Source of the DNA: Coleophoma eucalyptorum
Taxonomy: Eukaryota; Ascomycota; Leotiomycetes; Helotiales; Dermateaceae
Assembly (NCBI GenBank): GCA_026120035.1
Contig: JALRME010000052.1
Location: 62,001 to 126,000 of the forward strand
DNA length: 64,000 nt
Direction: 5' to 3'
The notes beneath the pieces were generated by a model. The model was not told the DNA's origin and made no database searches. It worked only from the letters and a program-made list of their open reading frames with translations. Numbering within the stretch: position 1 is the first letter of the stretch; every line of letters begins with the position of its first letter. Made by a program: the position numbers and the translations under genes. Positions 11,898 through 23,548 of this stretch are shown here, piece by piece.

Positions 11898-12815
11898 ACT
11901 ATAGACCATGTCGTATTTATCACCTCCAAAGTCTCCTCCGGCAGCGGTGCCTTTTCCGAATCCAGAAGATTAGCCTCCAATTGTGTTGTGCTTGTCGCGC
12001 CAATGATGATCCTATCCCCAAGCTCCTTATTCAACTGAGAGTGATGGAATAACCAACGAAGAGCGTACTCGGCGACGATAAGCCCATGCTTGTCTGCAAC
12101 CGCGTGGATCAGGTCTAGGGCGTAGCGCCCACGGTACAACGTGCCCTAGAATTTGGACGGGTTGAATCGCGAGGTTTCGTCGAATTCCTGCTGGTCGCGT
12201 GTATAGCGACCCGTTAAGAAACCACCGGCCAGAAGCTAGAAGGAATACAGGGCAATCTTGTAGCGACGGAGACCAGGGACAAGCTCGGTCTCAATGGTCC
12301 CTGTGAAGGGCGCTATAGAGACCTTGGTATACGCTAGGCTTAACCCATCCTTTCTTGCCGTAGATCTCGTAAATTTTGGCGACTTCCTAGGACATAAAGT
12401 TACTGATACTAAAACGGTTAAAATTACCTTCCTCATACAATTTGTCCACCTTACTTATTGTATCCTCGAGTGGAGTTTCATTTCTACGATCTGGACTATA
12501 AAGGTACAACAGATCCACTTTGGCCGCCTTAAGGGCCTTGAGGCAGTTGAGCCTCTTCGTATATCAGCACCTTGAAGCGTATACTGGTCTTCGGGAGGTG
12601 TAGCGGCGCTAAATACTTTATTAGGATACACCTTGGTGCCTATAACTAGGCCACTTTTTTCCCACTCAAGAGCTCCTAGCATCTCCTCGGTGTACCACTG
12701 CCGTAGCCACGAGCACTATTATTTCCTTGTAACCGTGCTTTTGGAAGATGTCTAGGATGGAGTCGGCCTCTTCAACCGTGTGTACGTGAGCAGTTAAAGT
12801 TCCTGGCTGTGGTTA
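11867..12815 (-). pseudogene. aldo-keto reductase (AKR7 / aflatoxin-aldehyde reductase type), disrupted
   Basis: The minus strand still reads through most of an AKR in pieces: VEEADSILDIFQKHGYKE near 12775; GALEWEKSGLVIGTKVYPN near 12660; KWICCTFI, a decayed 'KVDLLYL', near 12510; ETELVPGLRRYKIALYSF near 12290; GGFLTGRYTRDQQEFDE near 12200; and the C-terminal part VAEYALRWLFHHSQLNKELG to the stop at 11867. Two in-frame stops are TAG where the family has Gln (near 12238 and 12148), which is CAG-to-TAG. The beta-4 Asp/Tyr region is frameshifted. The copy cannot make an enzyme. It lies head-to-head with the intact AKR at 13946 but is clearly not a recent duplicate of it. Confidence 0.85.
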
Positions 12816-13945
12816 GTACTTTGGAATTTCATTGCTGGTTGAGAATAAATACCAGGAAGTCCAAAAGTCATAGAACCAATAATCTATAGACTTCGGTCGA
12901 AGTCATTGTTAATAACGGATTGTTGAAGCTGAAGGGGTGATACTTGAGGATCAAACAGTGCTTTTTTTATCTAGGAAATAGAAATCAAGAGAGGCATAGC
13001 AACAATCTATCTAATATTCTTATCTACACGCAGCACTCGCATCAATTAATGAGCTACGAGGTTTGAAGATATTTGTCGACGTTAATTTGCGGGCTTTGCG
13101 TAGCTTAACTACATTTAGGGCTTTGAAACTTCTAGAACACGTCAGAATCAATCCAGAAGAGGATACTTTCATCAATTATGATTACGGTTCCACATTCATC
13201 GTGGGTAGTTTGGCTGATGTTGATTTCAAAACCAGTTCAAAACTCTCCTTCTTAATCTCTGCCGTATCAATGAAAGGCCCCAACTGCACGGCATTAACGG
13301 ACGATGGATATGGAGCAATTGACAAGGAATCAAATCATGTCTTGGCATTAACAGCTGCAACAAAAGAAAACAAGACAACGTAGCAAAGTCACCACGAAGC
13401 ATAGCAGAGACCTAAGGGTAATCCTCGGCTAGTATTTTCGTAGCCGATGTTCCTCCAAAGCCGAAGACTAGTCGGGAAAAGGACTGGTCGGCTGGTTCGT
13501 TGCTTGGGAGAGCCGGTGTTTGTGGACATAATATAGTAATGAAAGGCTCTAGTATGAGTTGGCTGTTGCTGGCTCTGGTTTGGTTTTCTTGTACAGTTCT
13601 AACTAGCGTCCCTTGCAGCTCTTTTGGGGTACAAGGCCTCGAGAAAGGCCAAGAGCATAGCCTTGACTAATTCGTACTCGTACTCCTGTATGCGAGAGAA
13701 CCGAGTCAATCATCTGGTGTTTAGAACGTAAAAACGATTATCTCCGTTACCCTAAGCTTGAGACTTCGAATTGAGCCAAGTGTAATCTGCATGGCTTGAT
13801 TAGAGTTTAAACCGAATCTAGTTATATAAAGGGCAACAGACCACGCAGGCGGTACCACTGTCTCTTTGTGGGAAGTTTATGCAAGTTCGTCTCGTCAATA
13901 CTCATTGTCCTCGCTCGAAACCCGAAATTCATATACTAGCACAGC
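12816..13945. other. spacer between two AKR loci, with an unidentified short frame
   Basis: Holds one 106-residue plus-strand frame (13063-13383, beginning MKIFVDVNLRALRSL) that I do not recognise. It has no signal peptide and no clear domain, so I do not call it a gene. The last ~140 bp before 13946 contain a possible TATA (TATATAAAG near 13823) suited to the intact AKR. Confidence 0.45.
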
Positions 13946-15041
13946 ATGCCTTCCAAAGCACGAATTATCTTTGGTGCCGCTCATATCAGCACTCTCCTAG
14001 AACTCGATGCAGTTTACACACTCCTTTCTGAGCATGGAGTGACTACACTCGACTCTGCTATTATCTACCCGGACAGCGAGTCCACAATTGGCTCATCAGG
14101 TGCGGCGAAGCAATTTACCATTGATACCAAGGCTCCAGGAGTAAGTACGCCACTTCTCTTTCTCTATTCTCAGTACACAGTTCAGTAATGTTCCTTGTTA
14201 CGACTAATAAGCTACATTCCAAATTCGTTGCCTGCCTCTGGCCTCTCGCAGCTTAAATTATAGAGTTTTACTGAATATTTGGTTGATTTAGTGGCGTCCT
14301 GGGTCCCTTACCGCAGCTAAAGTTAAAGAAGCCATGGCGAACTCCCTCGGAGATCTCGGTATCGCTCAAGTAGATGTCTATTACCTTCACGCTCCCGACA
14401 CCGAGACTCCACTAGAAGAGACCTTGGGTGCAATAAACGACCTCTACAGGGAGGGCAAGTTTAAGCGATTTGGAATCTCAAACTACGACGCCGAGGGCAT
14501 TGAAGAAATCCACGCAATTGCGACTAAAAACTCCTGGGTCCTACCTACCGTCTACCAAGGCAACTATAACCCAGTCGCACGTCATTTAGAAACGAAAGTG
14601 TTTCCTACATTGCGCAAGCTTGGGATGACTTTCAACGCCTACTCACCTCTTGCAGGTGGCTTTCTCGTGCGCACTGCGGAATGGTTCAAGGGCGAAAATC
14701 TCACCGGCCGCTTTGATCCCAATACCATGGTTGGCAAACTGTATGCGGCACTGTACGGTCGCCCGTCGCTGCTGGCAGCTCTGGAGAAGTGGGAGAAGAT
14801 CGCCCATGACGCTGGTGCGAGCAAAGCGGCGCTTGCATACCGTTGGGTCGCATATCACTCAGCGTTGAAGGAGGAGTATTCTGATGGTATGATTATCGGA
14901 GCAAGTAACCTGAAACAGCTAGAGGAGACGCTCAAGGCGTATGAGGCCGGTCCTCTGCCTACGAGTACTGTTGCAGCCATTGAGGAGGTTTGGCAGATGG
15001 TGAAAGACGAGGCTCCAATTGATAACTACCACCGGGACTAA
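13946..15041 (+). CDS. aldo-keto reductase, AKR7/aflatoxin B1-aldehyde reductase-like
   Basis: Exons 13946-14140 and 14292-15041 (151-bp intron, GTAAGT...TTTAG, phase 0) encode 314 residues, close to the usual 320-340. The catalytic tetrad is visible: Asp in TTLDSAIIYP, Tyr in IIYPDSE, Lys in IDTKAPG and His in YYLHAPD. NADPH-binding parts include FGISNYDAEG, YQGNYNPVARHLE, AYSPLAGGFL and MIIGASNLKQLEETL. It would reduce aldehydes or dialdehydes in the cytosol. The splice restores the family sequence TKAPG-WRPGSLTAAKV. No lesion seen. The substrate cannot be told from the sequence. Confidence 0.9.
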
Positions 15042-15916
15042 TTATAGTCCTATCTATGATGGTTAAATAAATTTATTAACATCATGAATGGGGAAGCAAG
15101 TCATATGGTGAAGCTAGCGACGAAATCACTCATGTAATTCTATCTTCTACAACTCACACTATAAGCTACTAAAAGTCTTTGAAGTATAACCAAAACAAAG
15201 GGGACATCGAGAAAAGCTATCCAAAACAAGATATTTTTATCTACAAGCGATACTACCAACTACTATGAGGTGATAAAGTCTATACTCAATGATAAAGGGG
15301 AGGCAAACATGGCCTTAAGCCCGTGAAACAGCATGAATTCCTGCAAAAGCAGACGAGAAGAGTCTAGTACACTAGATGTCGTATCTAATAGCTCCAGTGT
15401 TGCTTAAAAGATATACCATAAGATGTGTTCAAAATAAACGCGTTTATTTTGCGTCGCGCTACCTTTAATTTTTACCTCCATTACCTAGCCTATACTATAG
15501 GTTACGAGTAGCTTTATAGATCCTAAATCGGCATTTATACCTTAAAAGGTAATATTCTCATTGGTCCAATTTATCTCAGCATAAGCAGAGAATACCTAAC
15601 AAGATTGCGACCTAGGGCATTTAAGAAGTGTTTTTATAAGCAGAAGTACAAGCTTAATAATGTATGTGATATAAACGAGACTAGCCTCATAGTTGGGTGT
15701 ACTTAAACTGTATGTATTATAGTCGCTTACCTTAATGTCGAATTAAAAGGTTATACTAAGCAATTAGGTGTGAATAATAGTGCGTAAGTGTATTAATATT
15801 ACTAGAAAGGCTCTTCCACTGCCAGTTATTTCTATAGTTAAAAGACTAATTCTACATAAATTCTTAATGATATCCTTATAAACTGATATTTCTAAACTGA
15901 TATTTCTAACCGTTAC
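15042..15916. other. AT-rich intergenic DNA
   Basis: No open frame worth calling. AT-rich and TA-rich, probably old repeat DNA. I see no defined ends. Confidence 0.4.
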
Positions 15917-16118
15917 TGTCGGGATATCGTTATTAGGTCGTCATATGATGACGGGATATTCGTTTGTAATAGGTGCTCGTTTGTAATCGTGTGATACTAC
16001 AGACGCAGGAGAGGGTATTGTTACCCTCCTCCGCCTCCACACTTCCTTAGAAGAATCATCCATACTTTTACCTCATTTTTGACCTGTTATTACAGTTGAA
16101 ATATGAGGTATACCAACA
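15917..16118 (+). repeat. solo LTR, Copia-like family, copy A
   Basis: Begins TGTCGGGATATCGTTATTAGG and ends GAGGTATACCAACA, giving the Copia-style TGTTGG/CCAACA ends with one change. Flanks are GTTAC and GTCAC, a 5-bp target duplication with one transition. Shares with copies B, C and D the 3' block TTTTGACCTGTTATTACAG followed by a purine-rich GAGGTA. Confidence 0.75.
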
Positions 16119-17408
16119 GTCACATTACAAGTAACTTAGATAGACTTGAAATAGGTTTAAAAATCAGGCGTAGAAGACTTTCAAGATAGAATCTAGAAAT
16201 AAACTGAATATTAGTTAGAAAATTTTATTATAGCTATTCAAGCTATGATAAAATCAATATAATCTTTCTATATATAGCGAAGGTTATTAATCTGTTAATT
16301 CTTCCTCTACATTACTTATACTTGCTCTACCATGTTGTTGTATGAGTCTATAGACCTATGAGGCAATATTATATTTCTAAGATTAATCGATATCCATATA
16401 GTTGGTTAGCGAGAAAGTATTACCACGTGCAATACTTTCACAAAATAACACAATAGAGCACAAGAGATTCGCTGACGATAACTTAGGCTTCAGTCTGTTG
16501 TCTATAGACTTATATCTTTGGCCTTAATCGCTTGATATAATTCAACCCAAAGGATATATTCTATCACTCACTTGAGTTACTAGAGAGGCACAAATCTCTA
16601 ACTACCTTCAGGCAAATCAACAGATTCTGAGGCGAGTTGTGATCGAGTGATTACGGTGATATCTGCAATTCGCCGTAGATTAGGTACATTCGCACATCAT
16701 TCAGAGGCAATCTATTCAGCAACCCCCATTAGCGTTGTTTCATATAAATGCACTATGCCAGACGAGAAAATCGGAAGACGGTGAGATATTAAATTACTTT
16801 ATCAGTAGCGGAACCGTAAATTACTTCGGACGAGAACGTCGCTTCCGTCGCAATCTTCCTAGGGTTCTGTCCTAATAACCTCATGCCATTCGCTGCCTGC
16901 CATAGGAATTATGGGTCCGAGATACAATCAGATTTGCAAGAAGCCCCCCGAAGCCGCCCAGAATTAAGGTTTAATTCTTTTCTCGCACGGTGCATTTCCG
17001 GTGCAGAGCTGGCCATGGCCGACTCACTCGTTGGCTCCCTATGTATGAACAGAAGGGGTCGCTCAAAGCGACACTATCAGAGAGAACAATATCTCTGTCG
17101 ACCCTGGACCAACTACGAGAAATGAGGTTGTAAGCTTTGCTGATTTACATCGGGGTGTAGTGGGGATTGAGGTCTATCCCTGCAGTAGAGATTTCTCTTG
17201 TCCTTATTCTCTGCCTTTTCATATACCTCTCTGCTTTCCTCTGCTTCATTTTCCTTTTTTCTGCTCTATGAAATAGTTCTCACCTTATTATCCTTTTCCC
17301 CTGCCTTTCTGGCGATTATTGGCTGTGCCACTTTACATTCGTTTGGTTCATCAAGATAAACAGATTGTGCATTATACAAACAGAGTAACCGTTTTTGGTA
17401 CACTCACC
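16119..17408. other. intergenic, upstream of the CBM1 gene
   Basis: An 80-residue frame at 16883-17125 has no recognisable family. A pyrimidine-rich tract (about 17185-17300) and a purine-poor leader just before 17409 look like a fungal promoter. Confidence 0.45.
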
Positions 17409-19116
17409 ATGCGGTCTAGCATTCTATTTTTCGCAGGTTTCTTGCCGACGATCGTTTATGCGCAGTCGGCGGTGGGTTCAGCGACCGGTCACGCAACTGG
17501 TATCGGTGGGGGAAGTGAACAACCAAAATGGGCCAATTCTTCACGGTAGGTGCTCGAAACCGCTGAGACTAGAGAAGCAAGGACTAATAATCCCAACAAT
17601 AGCTCAGTCGCTTCTCCTACAGTTCCAACTGCAGTTCTGATGACAGGTTCTGCTTCAACAAATCCTTCACTAGTTATTATTGAAGGGCACTCTAGCCCGT
17701 CAGCATACCCCACAGGCACTCCCCCAAATGCAACAGGTACTTATACCTATCCATCGTGGAACGTATCAAGATCCGCTATAGGAACGGGTAAACCTCAAGA
17801 ACCATGGTCCAAAGTTTCGGTTTCATCTTCCGTAAATATCACAGCAAGTTCAGCTAAGACTGGAAGCAGTGGAATTTCCAGCTTTTCAGCTCTAACAGGC
17901 CGTCTCCCATACACAAAGTCTGCAGGTGCATTATTCACAAACACGACACTAGATGCCACAGGACCTACCGGTACAGGGGCCTCCTCGTCCTTTGTCTCAG
18001 GAACTGGTCGCTTGCCTTACACAAAGTCAGCCGGTGCATTCTTTACCAACACGACTTCAGGTGCTGCAGGTCCTACAGGTACTGGTATCCCGTCTATCTC
18101 AGGAACTGGTCGCTTGCCTTACACAAAGTCAGCCGGTGCATTCTTTACCAACACGACTTCAGGTGCTGCAGGTCCTACAGGANNNNNNNNNNNNNNNNNN
18201 NNNNNNNNNNNNNNNNNNNNNNNNNNNNNNNNNNNNNNNNNNNNNNNNNNNNNNNNNNNNNNNNNNNNNNNNNNNNNNAGGTCCTACAGGCACTGGTATC
18301 CCGTCTATCTCAGGAACTGGTCGCTTGCCTTACACAAAGTCAGCCGGTGCATTCTTTACCAACACGACTTCAGGTGCTACGGGCCCTACAAGTACTAGAG
18401 TTTTCACCAAATCCTCCGGTACCAATTACCTAACCGGAGCTGCAGCGTCAACCGGCAAAGCTTCCATTTCAGGAACAGGTCGTCAGCCATACATTAAATC
18501 AACAGGTGCCCTTTTCACAAACACTACATTGAACACTGCAGCCACAGTATTCTCAACTGGAGCTCTGGCCAGTGGAACTGGTCATTTCCTGACCAATATA
18601 TCAAGTACCAGAACTCCAGCTCTTCTCACAAGCACCCTCTCAACCGCAACTCTTTTCACGAAAATCACTTCCTTATATACAAAATCAGCGGGTGAATTAT
18701 TTACCAACACAACTTCAAACATACTAGCCTCTCCAACTATTGCTGCTTGGGCCGCTGGGACTGGTACCAGTAATCCATTTACAACCCCCACCGCTGTAGC
18801 TATAGCTTCCATAAACGCAACTACAAACTCTGCCGTAACATCTGATTCATCAACAGCCTCCGCAACAGTTGCTCTTCCAACGGGGTTTTCCAACACTACT
18901 CTGAGCACCGTAAATTCTTCAAACATCGCCTCCTTCGTAACTGTGACAGCAAGCACAGGAAAAGTTATACCTTCAAGCACTACAGTAGCTTCAGCTTCGT
19001 CTACCCCGATTGCAAAGTACTATCAGTGCGGAGGACAAAACTGGACAGGAACAGGAACCTGTATTGAGGGTACCACTTGCAAGTATTGGAACCCGTTCTA
19101 CTCACAATGTGTGTAG
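17409..19116 (+). CDS. secreted Ser/Thr-rich tandem-repeat protein with C-terminal CBM1 (cellulose-binding) module
   Basis: Exon 1 (17409-17545) begins MRSSILFFAGFLPTIVYAQS, a signal peptide. A 57-bp intron (17546-17602, GTAGGT...AATAG, with CTAAT branch point) removes an in-frame TAG; exon 2 runs to 19116. The body is Ser/Thr/Gly-rich and contains a 34-residue repeat (102 bp) with the core SGTGRLPYTKSAGAFFTNTT, at least four near-identical copies plus degenerate ones. Every unit carries an NTT glycosylation sequon. The last 33 residues (YYQCGGQNWTGTGTCIEGTT onward, four Cys) are a family 1 carbohydrate-binding module. 96 N (18183-18278) lie in the array and shift the apparent frame; a true gap of 89 bp plus whole units would keep it open. 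No catalytic domain. Probably a cell-wall or substrate-attachment protein. Confidence 0.82.
17881..18390 (+). repeat. 102-bp coding minisatellite with assembly gap
   Basis: Units start at GGTCCTACAGGTACTGGTAT and run 34 codons. Complete or near-complete copies flank the N run at 18183-18278; units nearest the gap are essentially identical, while the first (about 17881) and later ones (about 18420-18560) are diverged. The N run most likely marks a collapsed or unspanned array. Confidence 0.85.
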
Positions 19117-19667
19117 ACAAGTGATGAGCAGGATTAACCTATATTATATCATTTTCTCTGTGTGGGGTTCATTACCTCTTTCATTAGCGAATGGCTTTCG
19201 CGCTTTATACTTTCTCTTTTATAGCCATATTATTTGCCACCAGCCTATATATATTCCTTTTCTTATAGACATAACATAATCTATGCCTTAGCTTTTAAAA
19301 TTAAACATTAAAGTAGGGGTTATTCCTTTTAAAACCCCCGAAGATTAAAACTTCTGAAATTATAGAATATAAAAGAGGAATAATGATGACTGATCACGCT
19401 TGAGTCTTTGAGGCCAAAATTGAAAGGCAACGTCAGTATCTATTGGTTATAACCGATACTATACTATGAACCACTACGATGCGGCGTCGAATCGCCCCAC
19501 TACACTTGCGAGTTTTCGAAGTTAGTGATTTATGTCAAGTCTGCCACAATCTCAATTTCCACAATGTAGTAGCTTCAAATATAAAATCTTAGCTCTGAGT
19601 TAAATCCTACTACCATATTTCCTGCTCTGACAAAACACCCTTGTGTTTCATTGTTATCCTTTATATT
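19117..19667. other. intergenic, no gene recognised
   Basis: 3' flank of the CBM1 gene; AT-rich, no family-like frame. Confidence 0.4.
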
Positions 19668-19968
19668 TGTCGGTATATCATTATTGGATCTCGATCTCGA
19701 CCTCGATCGAACACTCGTTCGTACTTACTACAAACACCACCTGTTTGCAATTACGTAGTACTACGAACAAGAGGTCGGATCGATGCCTACAATACGTAGC
19801 ATTACGAACGGAGGATGAATCGATACCTATTCTGGTTGTTCTACAAACAGATGAAGGTATTGATAAGACCTCCATCACACCCACTTAGAACAGAGAAAAA
19901 ATATACACACTTTTACCTCACGCATTTTGACTGTTATTGATACAGCTGAAATGAGAGGTATTCCAACA
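19668..19968 (+). repeat. solo LTR, Copia-like family, copy B (long form)
   Basis: Begins TGTCGGTATATCATTATTGG and ends GAGGTATTCCAACA; flanks ATATT and ATACT (one transition). At 301 bp it is about 100 bp longer than copies A and C. Contains the shared segments GATACCTATTCTGGTTGT, ATAAGACCTCCATCACAC and the 3' block ACAGCTGAAATGAGAGGTAT. Confidence 0.75.
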
Positions 19969-20563
19969 ATACTCTTTAGTGATTTAATAGGATGAGGAGT
20001 ATAGTTAAGGAGCGAAAGGGGCGACATTGTTGCTAGAGCTTAGCAGATAACCACGGGACAATTTCAGAAGGAGGATTAGAATATGTATCAGATAGGCGAG
20101 AAGATGGTACTAATTGTAAATAGCATGGATTCAAGAATGGGGCAAGTATCTAGAGAAGAACTATATCAGAGAAAATATTAAACACTATACCATGATAAGG
20201 AAAAAGAAGGAGAAGATCAAGACAGCAACGCTTTTAATCAATCAACGATACCTGCTTTTTGATGACTCGTAAATTCAGCACATATTTTCTACACTGCTTT
20301 ATCACTTTAAATCTATCTGGGCAGATTGATTCATTTGACAGGTATCCACAATGTCGATGTGCTCACACAAAGGTAGTGGTTTGGCAATGGGCAGGCGGCT
20401 CGGCTCTGAAGATTAATTGACGTGCCTTCCATTTGGCTAGATACAAGAGAAAAGCTTTATACTACGATATTACGCCTTTGGCACCACATCTAAGATTTTC
20501 TGTTCTGTTCGTGTTGAAAGCCTCAAGTAGCAACTATTAACTTTTATTACCAAGAATACTTAC
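19969..20563. other. intergenic between two solo LTRs
   Basis: No gene or defined repeat seen. Confidence 0.4.
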
Positions 20564-20774
20564 TGTTGGTCTACCTCTTATTTCCGCTGTAATAACAGGT
20601 CAAAAGTGTGAGGTAAAGATGTGGGTATCATTTTTCTAAGAGAGTGTGATAGGGGTCTTATAAATAGAACTATTTTGTTTGTGCTACAAACAAAATAGGT
20701 ATCGATTCGACCTCCGTCGTAATACATAATTACAAACAGGTGTACAAACGAGACCTAATAACGATATTCCAACA
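20564..20774 (-). repeat. solo LTR, Copia-like family, copy C, with perfect 5-bp target duplication
   Basis: TGTTGG at 20564 and CCAACA ending at 20774; flanks CTTAC (20559-20563) and CTTAC (20775-20779) are identical. Read on the minus strand it starts TGTTGGAATATCGTTATTAG and contains a TATA-like TTTATAAGACC, so it is inverted relative to the other copies. 211 bp. Confidence 0.88.
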
Positions 20775-21524
20775 CTTACTATCTAATTAATGATTCAGCA
20801 TATTTGAAGCAAGCTAGCTGCTCTTGTTTCTGGACATCCTCCCTGTTTGGAATGATTCGAAGTGAATCAATCCAGAGTGAGGGTGAAGCTCACTGTTATA
20901 GGAGATATATATATCTTTTCAGCTACAAATCAGTGATTAGAGGTAGCATGTAAAAGTATGGAATCTGATAGAACACCTAGTCTATCAGCAAGAAGGGCAT
21001 TGAGAATTGCCTCAAGTGGTAATCACCTATATACTAAAGCGAAATCTGAGCGAGACGGACACGCGATTAGTTAAGTACATACTGTAAAATTCACCGGGAA
21101 TAATCATTTACAGGAAGGGAATAAATCAATAGGAGAGGCAAGAGATTCTGCAAATACCAGAAAACTTAAGCAAGGACACAACAGCGGCTAGGCTCATATT
21201 TACCTGAATTAGACACGTAGGCCGACGGTGCTCAAATTGGACACGAGTAAATAGCGCCTAGATTTAAGCTTAACAGCCTTCTAAGAGTGTGCATGTCCTA
21301 TGAGGACTTCATGGTATAGTTGACACGAGCGAAAAGACCCAACAGGCATTTTGAAAGGGACAGGGATATAGATCTACAATAGCTGATAGACAGTATTGTA
21401 CTTGAAAGTTTGACCTATATCATCTAGGCTACTTATCATTGATGGTTCCATATTCGTCCAACATATATTGCCTATGGACGAAACAGGCTTACCATCTGCT
21501 ACATGGGGCTCACCAGCGGTGGGG
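20775..21524. other. intergenic, no gene recognised
   Basis: 3' flank of the SET-domain gene; no repeat ends or family-like frame seen. Confidence 0.4.
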
Positions 21525-23548
21525 TTATGGTCGCGGGCTCGCTTTGGCTAGCCAGTCCCGAATCCTCTGTGTGGCTACATGCGGCAAACCTTCATATCGC
21601 TCGCCACAATGATATTTATCGTCGAGAGCACGCATAAGCCTCTGCGCTTTCGTAATCGTGAGCCTCTTTGCATTGTTCCAAGGCTCCCTTGCCACAAACG
21701 CATCCGCCTCGCTGGTCAGTTCTTGTCGCTTCTTCCGTACAGCAGGATCGTCGGCCTTTTCCGCAGTGCAGAGCATACAGTTGCATTGGAATCCCCAGGT
21801 AGTCATAAATACTACCTGTCTTGTATCATAGTCACTTGACTCATCGTAGCTGTGGAAGATCTCTTCGCCGGCGGTTATGGGTCGGGTGGCGGAGAGGACC
21901 ATTAGGTCACCGATGTATTCCTTCTTAGCGTTGGCAATGCAAGAGTGATTAATATACGCTGCCCGGAGCCAGAGACCAGTACTTGCTGTCCTTACGCTTT
22001 CCTCACCACCCTGGCCGCCTAGACCAAAGGCATTGCGAGATATGATGTCGTGTATCCGAAAGATATCAACAATTGGGCCATCCTCCGTGCTGAACACATC
22101 TTTTTCACTGCCTTGATAATCGCCATAGAGGTCCATCACCCTTCTGATCTGGCTAGGATTATTGAGAAGCTTTTGAACGATGGTTCTGCTCAAACCCACT
22201 GGTGATACCCTGATTCTGTCGTCACGCACGTCGTAAGTCATCGCGGTCAGAGCTTCGCTTTCATAACCCCAAACAACACAAAAAGCTTTCTCGTACATGA
22301 TTATTCCCCCGGCAGATATATCACGGGTTACGAACAGGCCACGTCCTCGTTCTGTGCTGTCTCTAACCTTGGTGTTGCTGATGAAACTCGCGGCGTCAAC
22401 CCGCGGACGAGCCCTAGACAAGCTGCTTTTGATTTTCTTCAAATCATATGTCCCAGTCTCTTGCTCGCGAAGCCGCATTCTGATCTTTCGTAGATAGGTA
22501 CTTGCTTCCTTATTGTCAGGAATCAGCTTTTGTTGCTGCTCAAAGAAACTGTGCGCCTCTACGTATTCGCCAAGATTGTACGCAGCACATCCAGCACGGG
22601 AATAGGCCTTGCTGTCGAGGTCTTTGGATCGCTGGTCAGCTCCACCAGTCAGAGAGGCTTTTGCGTCCATCTTTGCTTCATCCATTTGATTCAGAAGGAG
22701 GTTAACTAGGGCACGATTGCGAGAAATGTCTCGACCCAGGTCGGGATTAGCATAGGACACTAGGCCATGTCCTGTGACCGTTAAACCTTGAGTGTATTGT
22801 GTGTAAGCTAACGGTATAGCATGTTGCTTGAGCGCGGCATTGCCCTTATCTTTGCACATTCTAGCAATCTTCTCTGCTACTACAGCAGTTTCAGCTTGGG
22901 CATGGCCATCCACTCCACTGGTCAAGGTTGAGTTGCTCCTGTCGATTTCATCCCTACAGATAATCAAATCTGAAGGATGATCAATCCGAAGGGTCGCTTC
23001 ACCCTGATCGGTAAGAGTGAAGAAAGGCTCCTTGATCACAAAAGCAAGGGGGATTCTAGAACGTCCTCGGCATGTCTTAGGTTTTGCAAGCATACCTCTA
23101 AGCACTCTATCTCGTCTCCTGCTCCATCCTGAACCATCGTCCATGATATGGCCGCTAGTGTGACGACCGGGCTCACACGCTTAACCATGAGCTGATGGCC
23201 ACGATGATGCGTATCCATTCGAAGATCAGCAAGGTTGATCGGCTGTAATTCTTGAAGCGAGACCATACATGGCGGGTAAGGCTGCCCTACGGCGATACTG
23301 GGTAAACTCTCTACTTGGTTTGTCATCTGCATAATATCGGAGGCCAATACGCCGCTCATATCGGCCATGAGAGATTCGCTCGTCGCTTGGCGGATGGCAT
23401 CTTTCGAGTCTCTAGGTTTCCGTCTATGGCCTCCAATTTCGGAGCATTTTGTCAATCTATGCTTGACGATGTTCTGGATGCGCTCCGCCTCATGCTTAGT
23501 TAGGAAGATTGTGTTTCCACCGTTCTGAGAAGTCATTGTGAAGTGCAC
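21525..23548 (-). CDS. TPR and SET domain protein (SMYD-like), with a homopolymer frameshift
   Basis: Two overlapping minus-strand frames give one protein of about 675 residues. The N-terminal part (23548 to about 23050) holds DTHHRGHQLMVKRV and SWTMVQDGAGDEIECLEV, typical of the leader of fungal TPR-SET proteins. The rest continues at FVIKEPFFTLTDQGEATLRI. Next come TPR-like helices (CKDKGNAALKQHAIPLAYTQ, DSKAYSRAGCAAYNLGEY). The SET domain starts at RGRGLFVTRDISAGGII and has the NHSC motif (AAYINHSCIANAK), GEEIFHSYDES, and the Cys cluster CNCMLC. The role is probable protein-lysine methylation. The join needs one base added or lost in a run of five G/C at 23048-23052; no splice pair restores phase. 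Start is the Met at 23548 or 23536. Confidence 0.82.

Noticed and set aside
13063..13383. 106-residue frame between the two aldo-keto reductases
   Set aside because: No domain, no promoter or splice support; left as part of the spacer.
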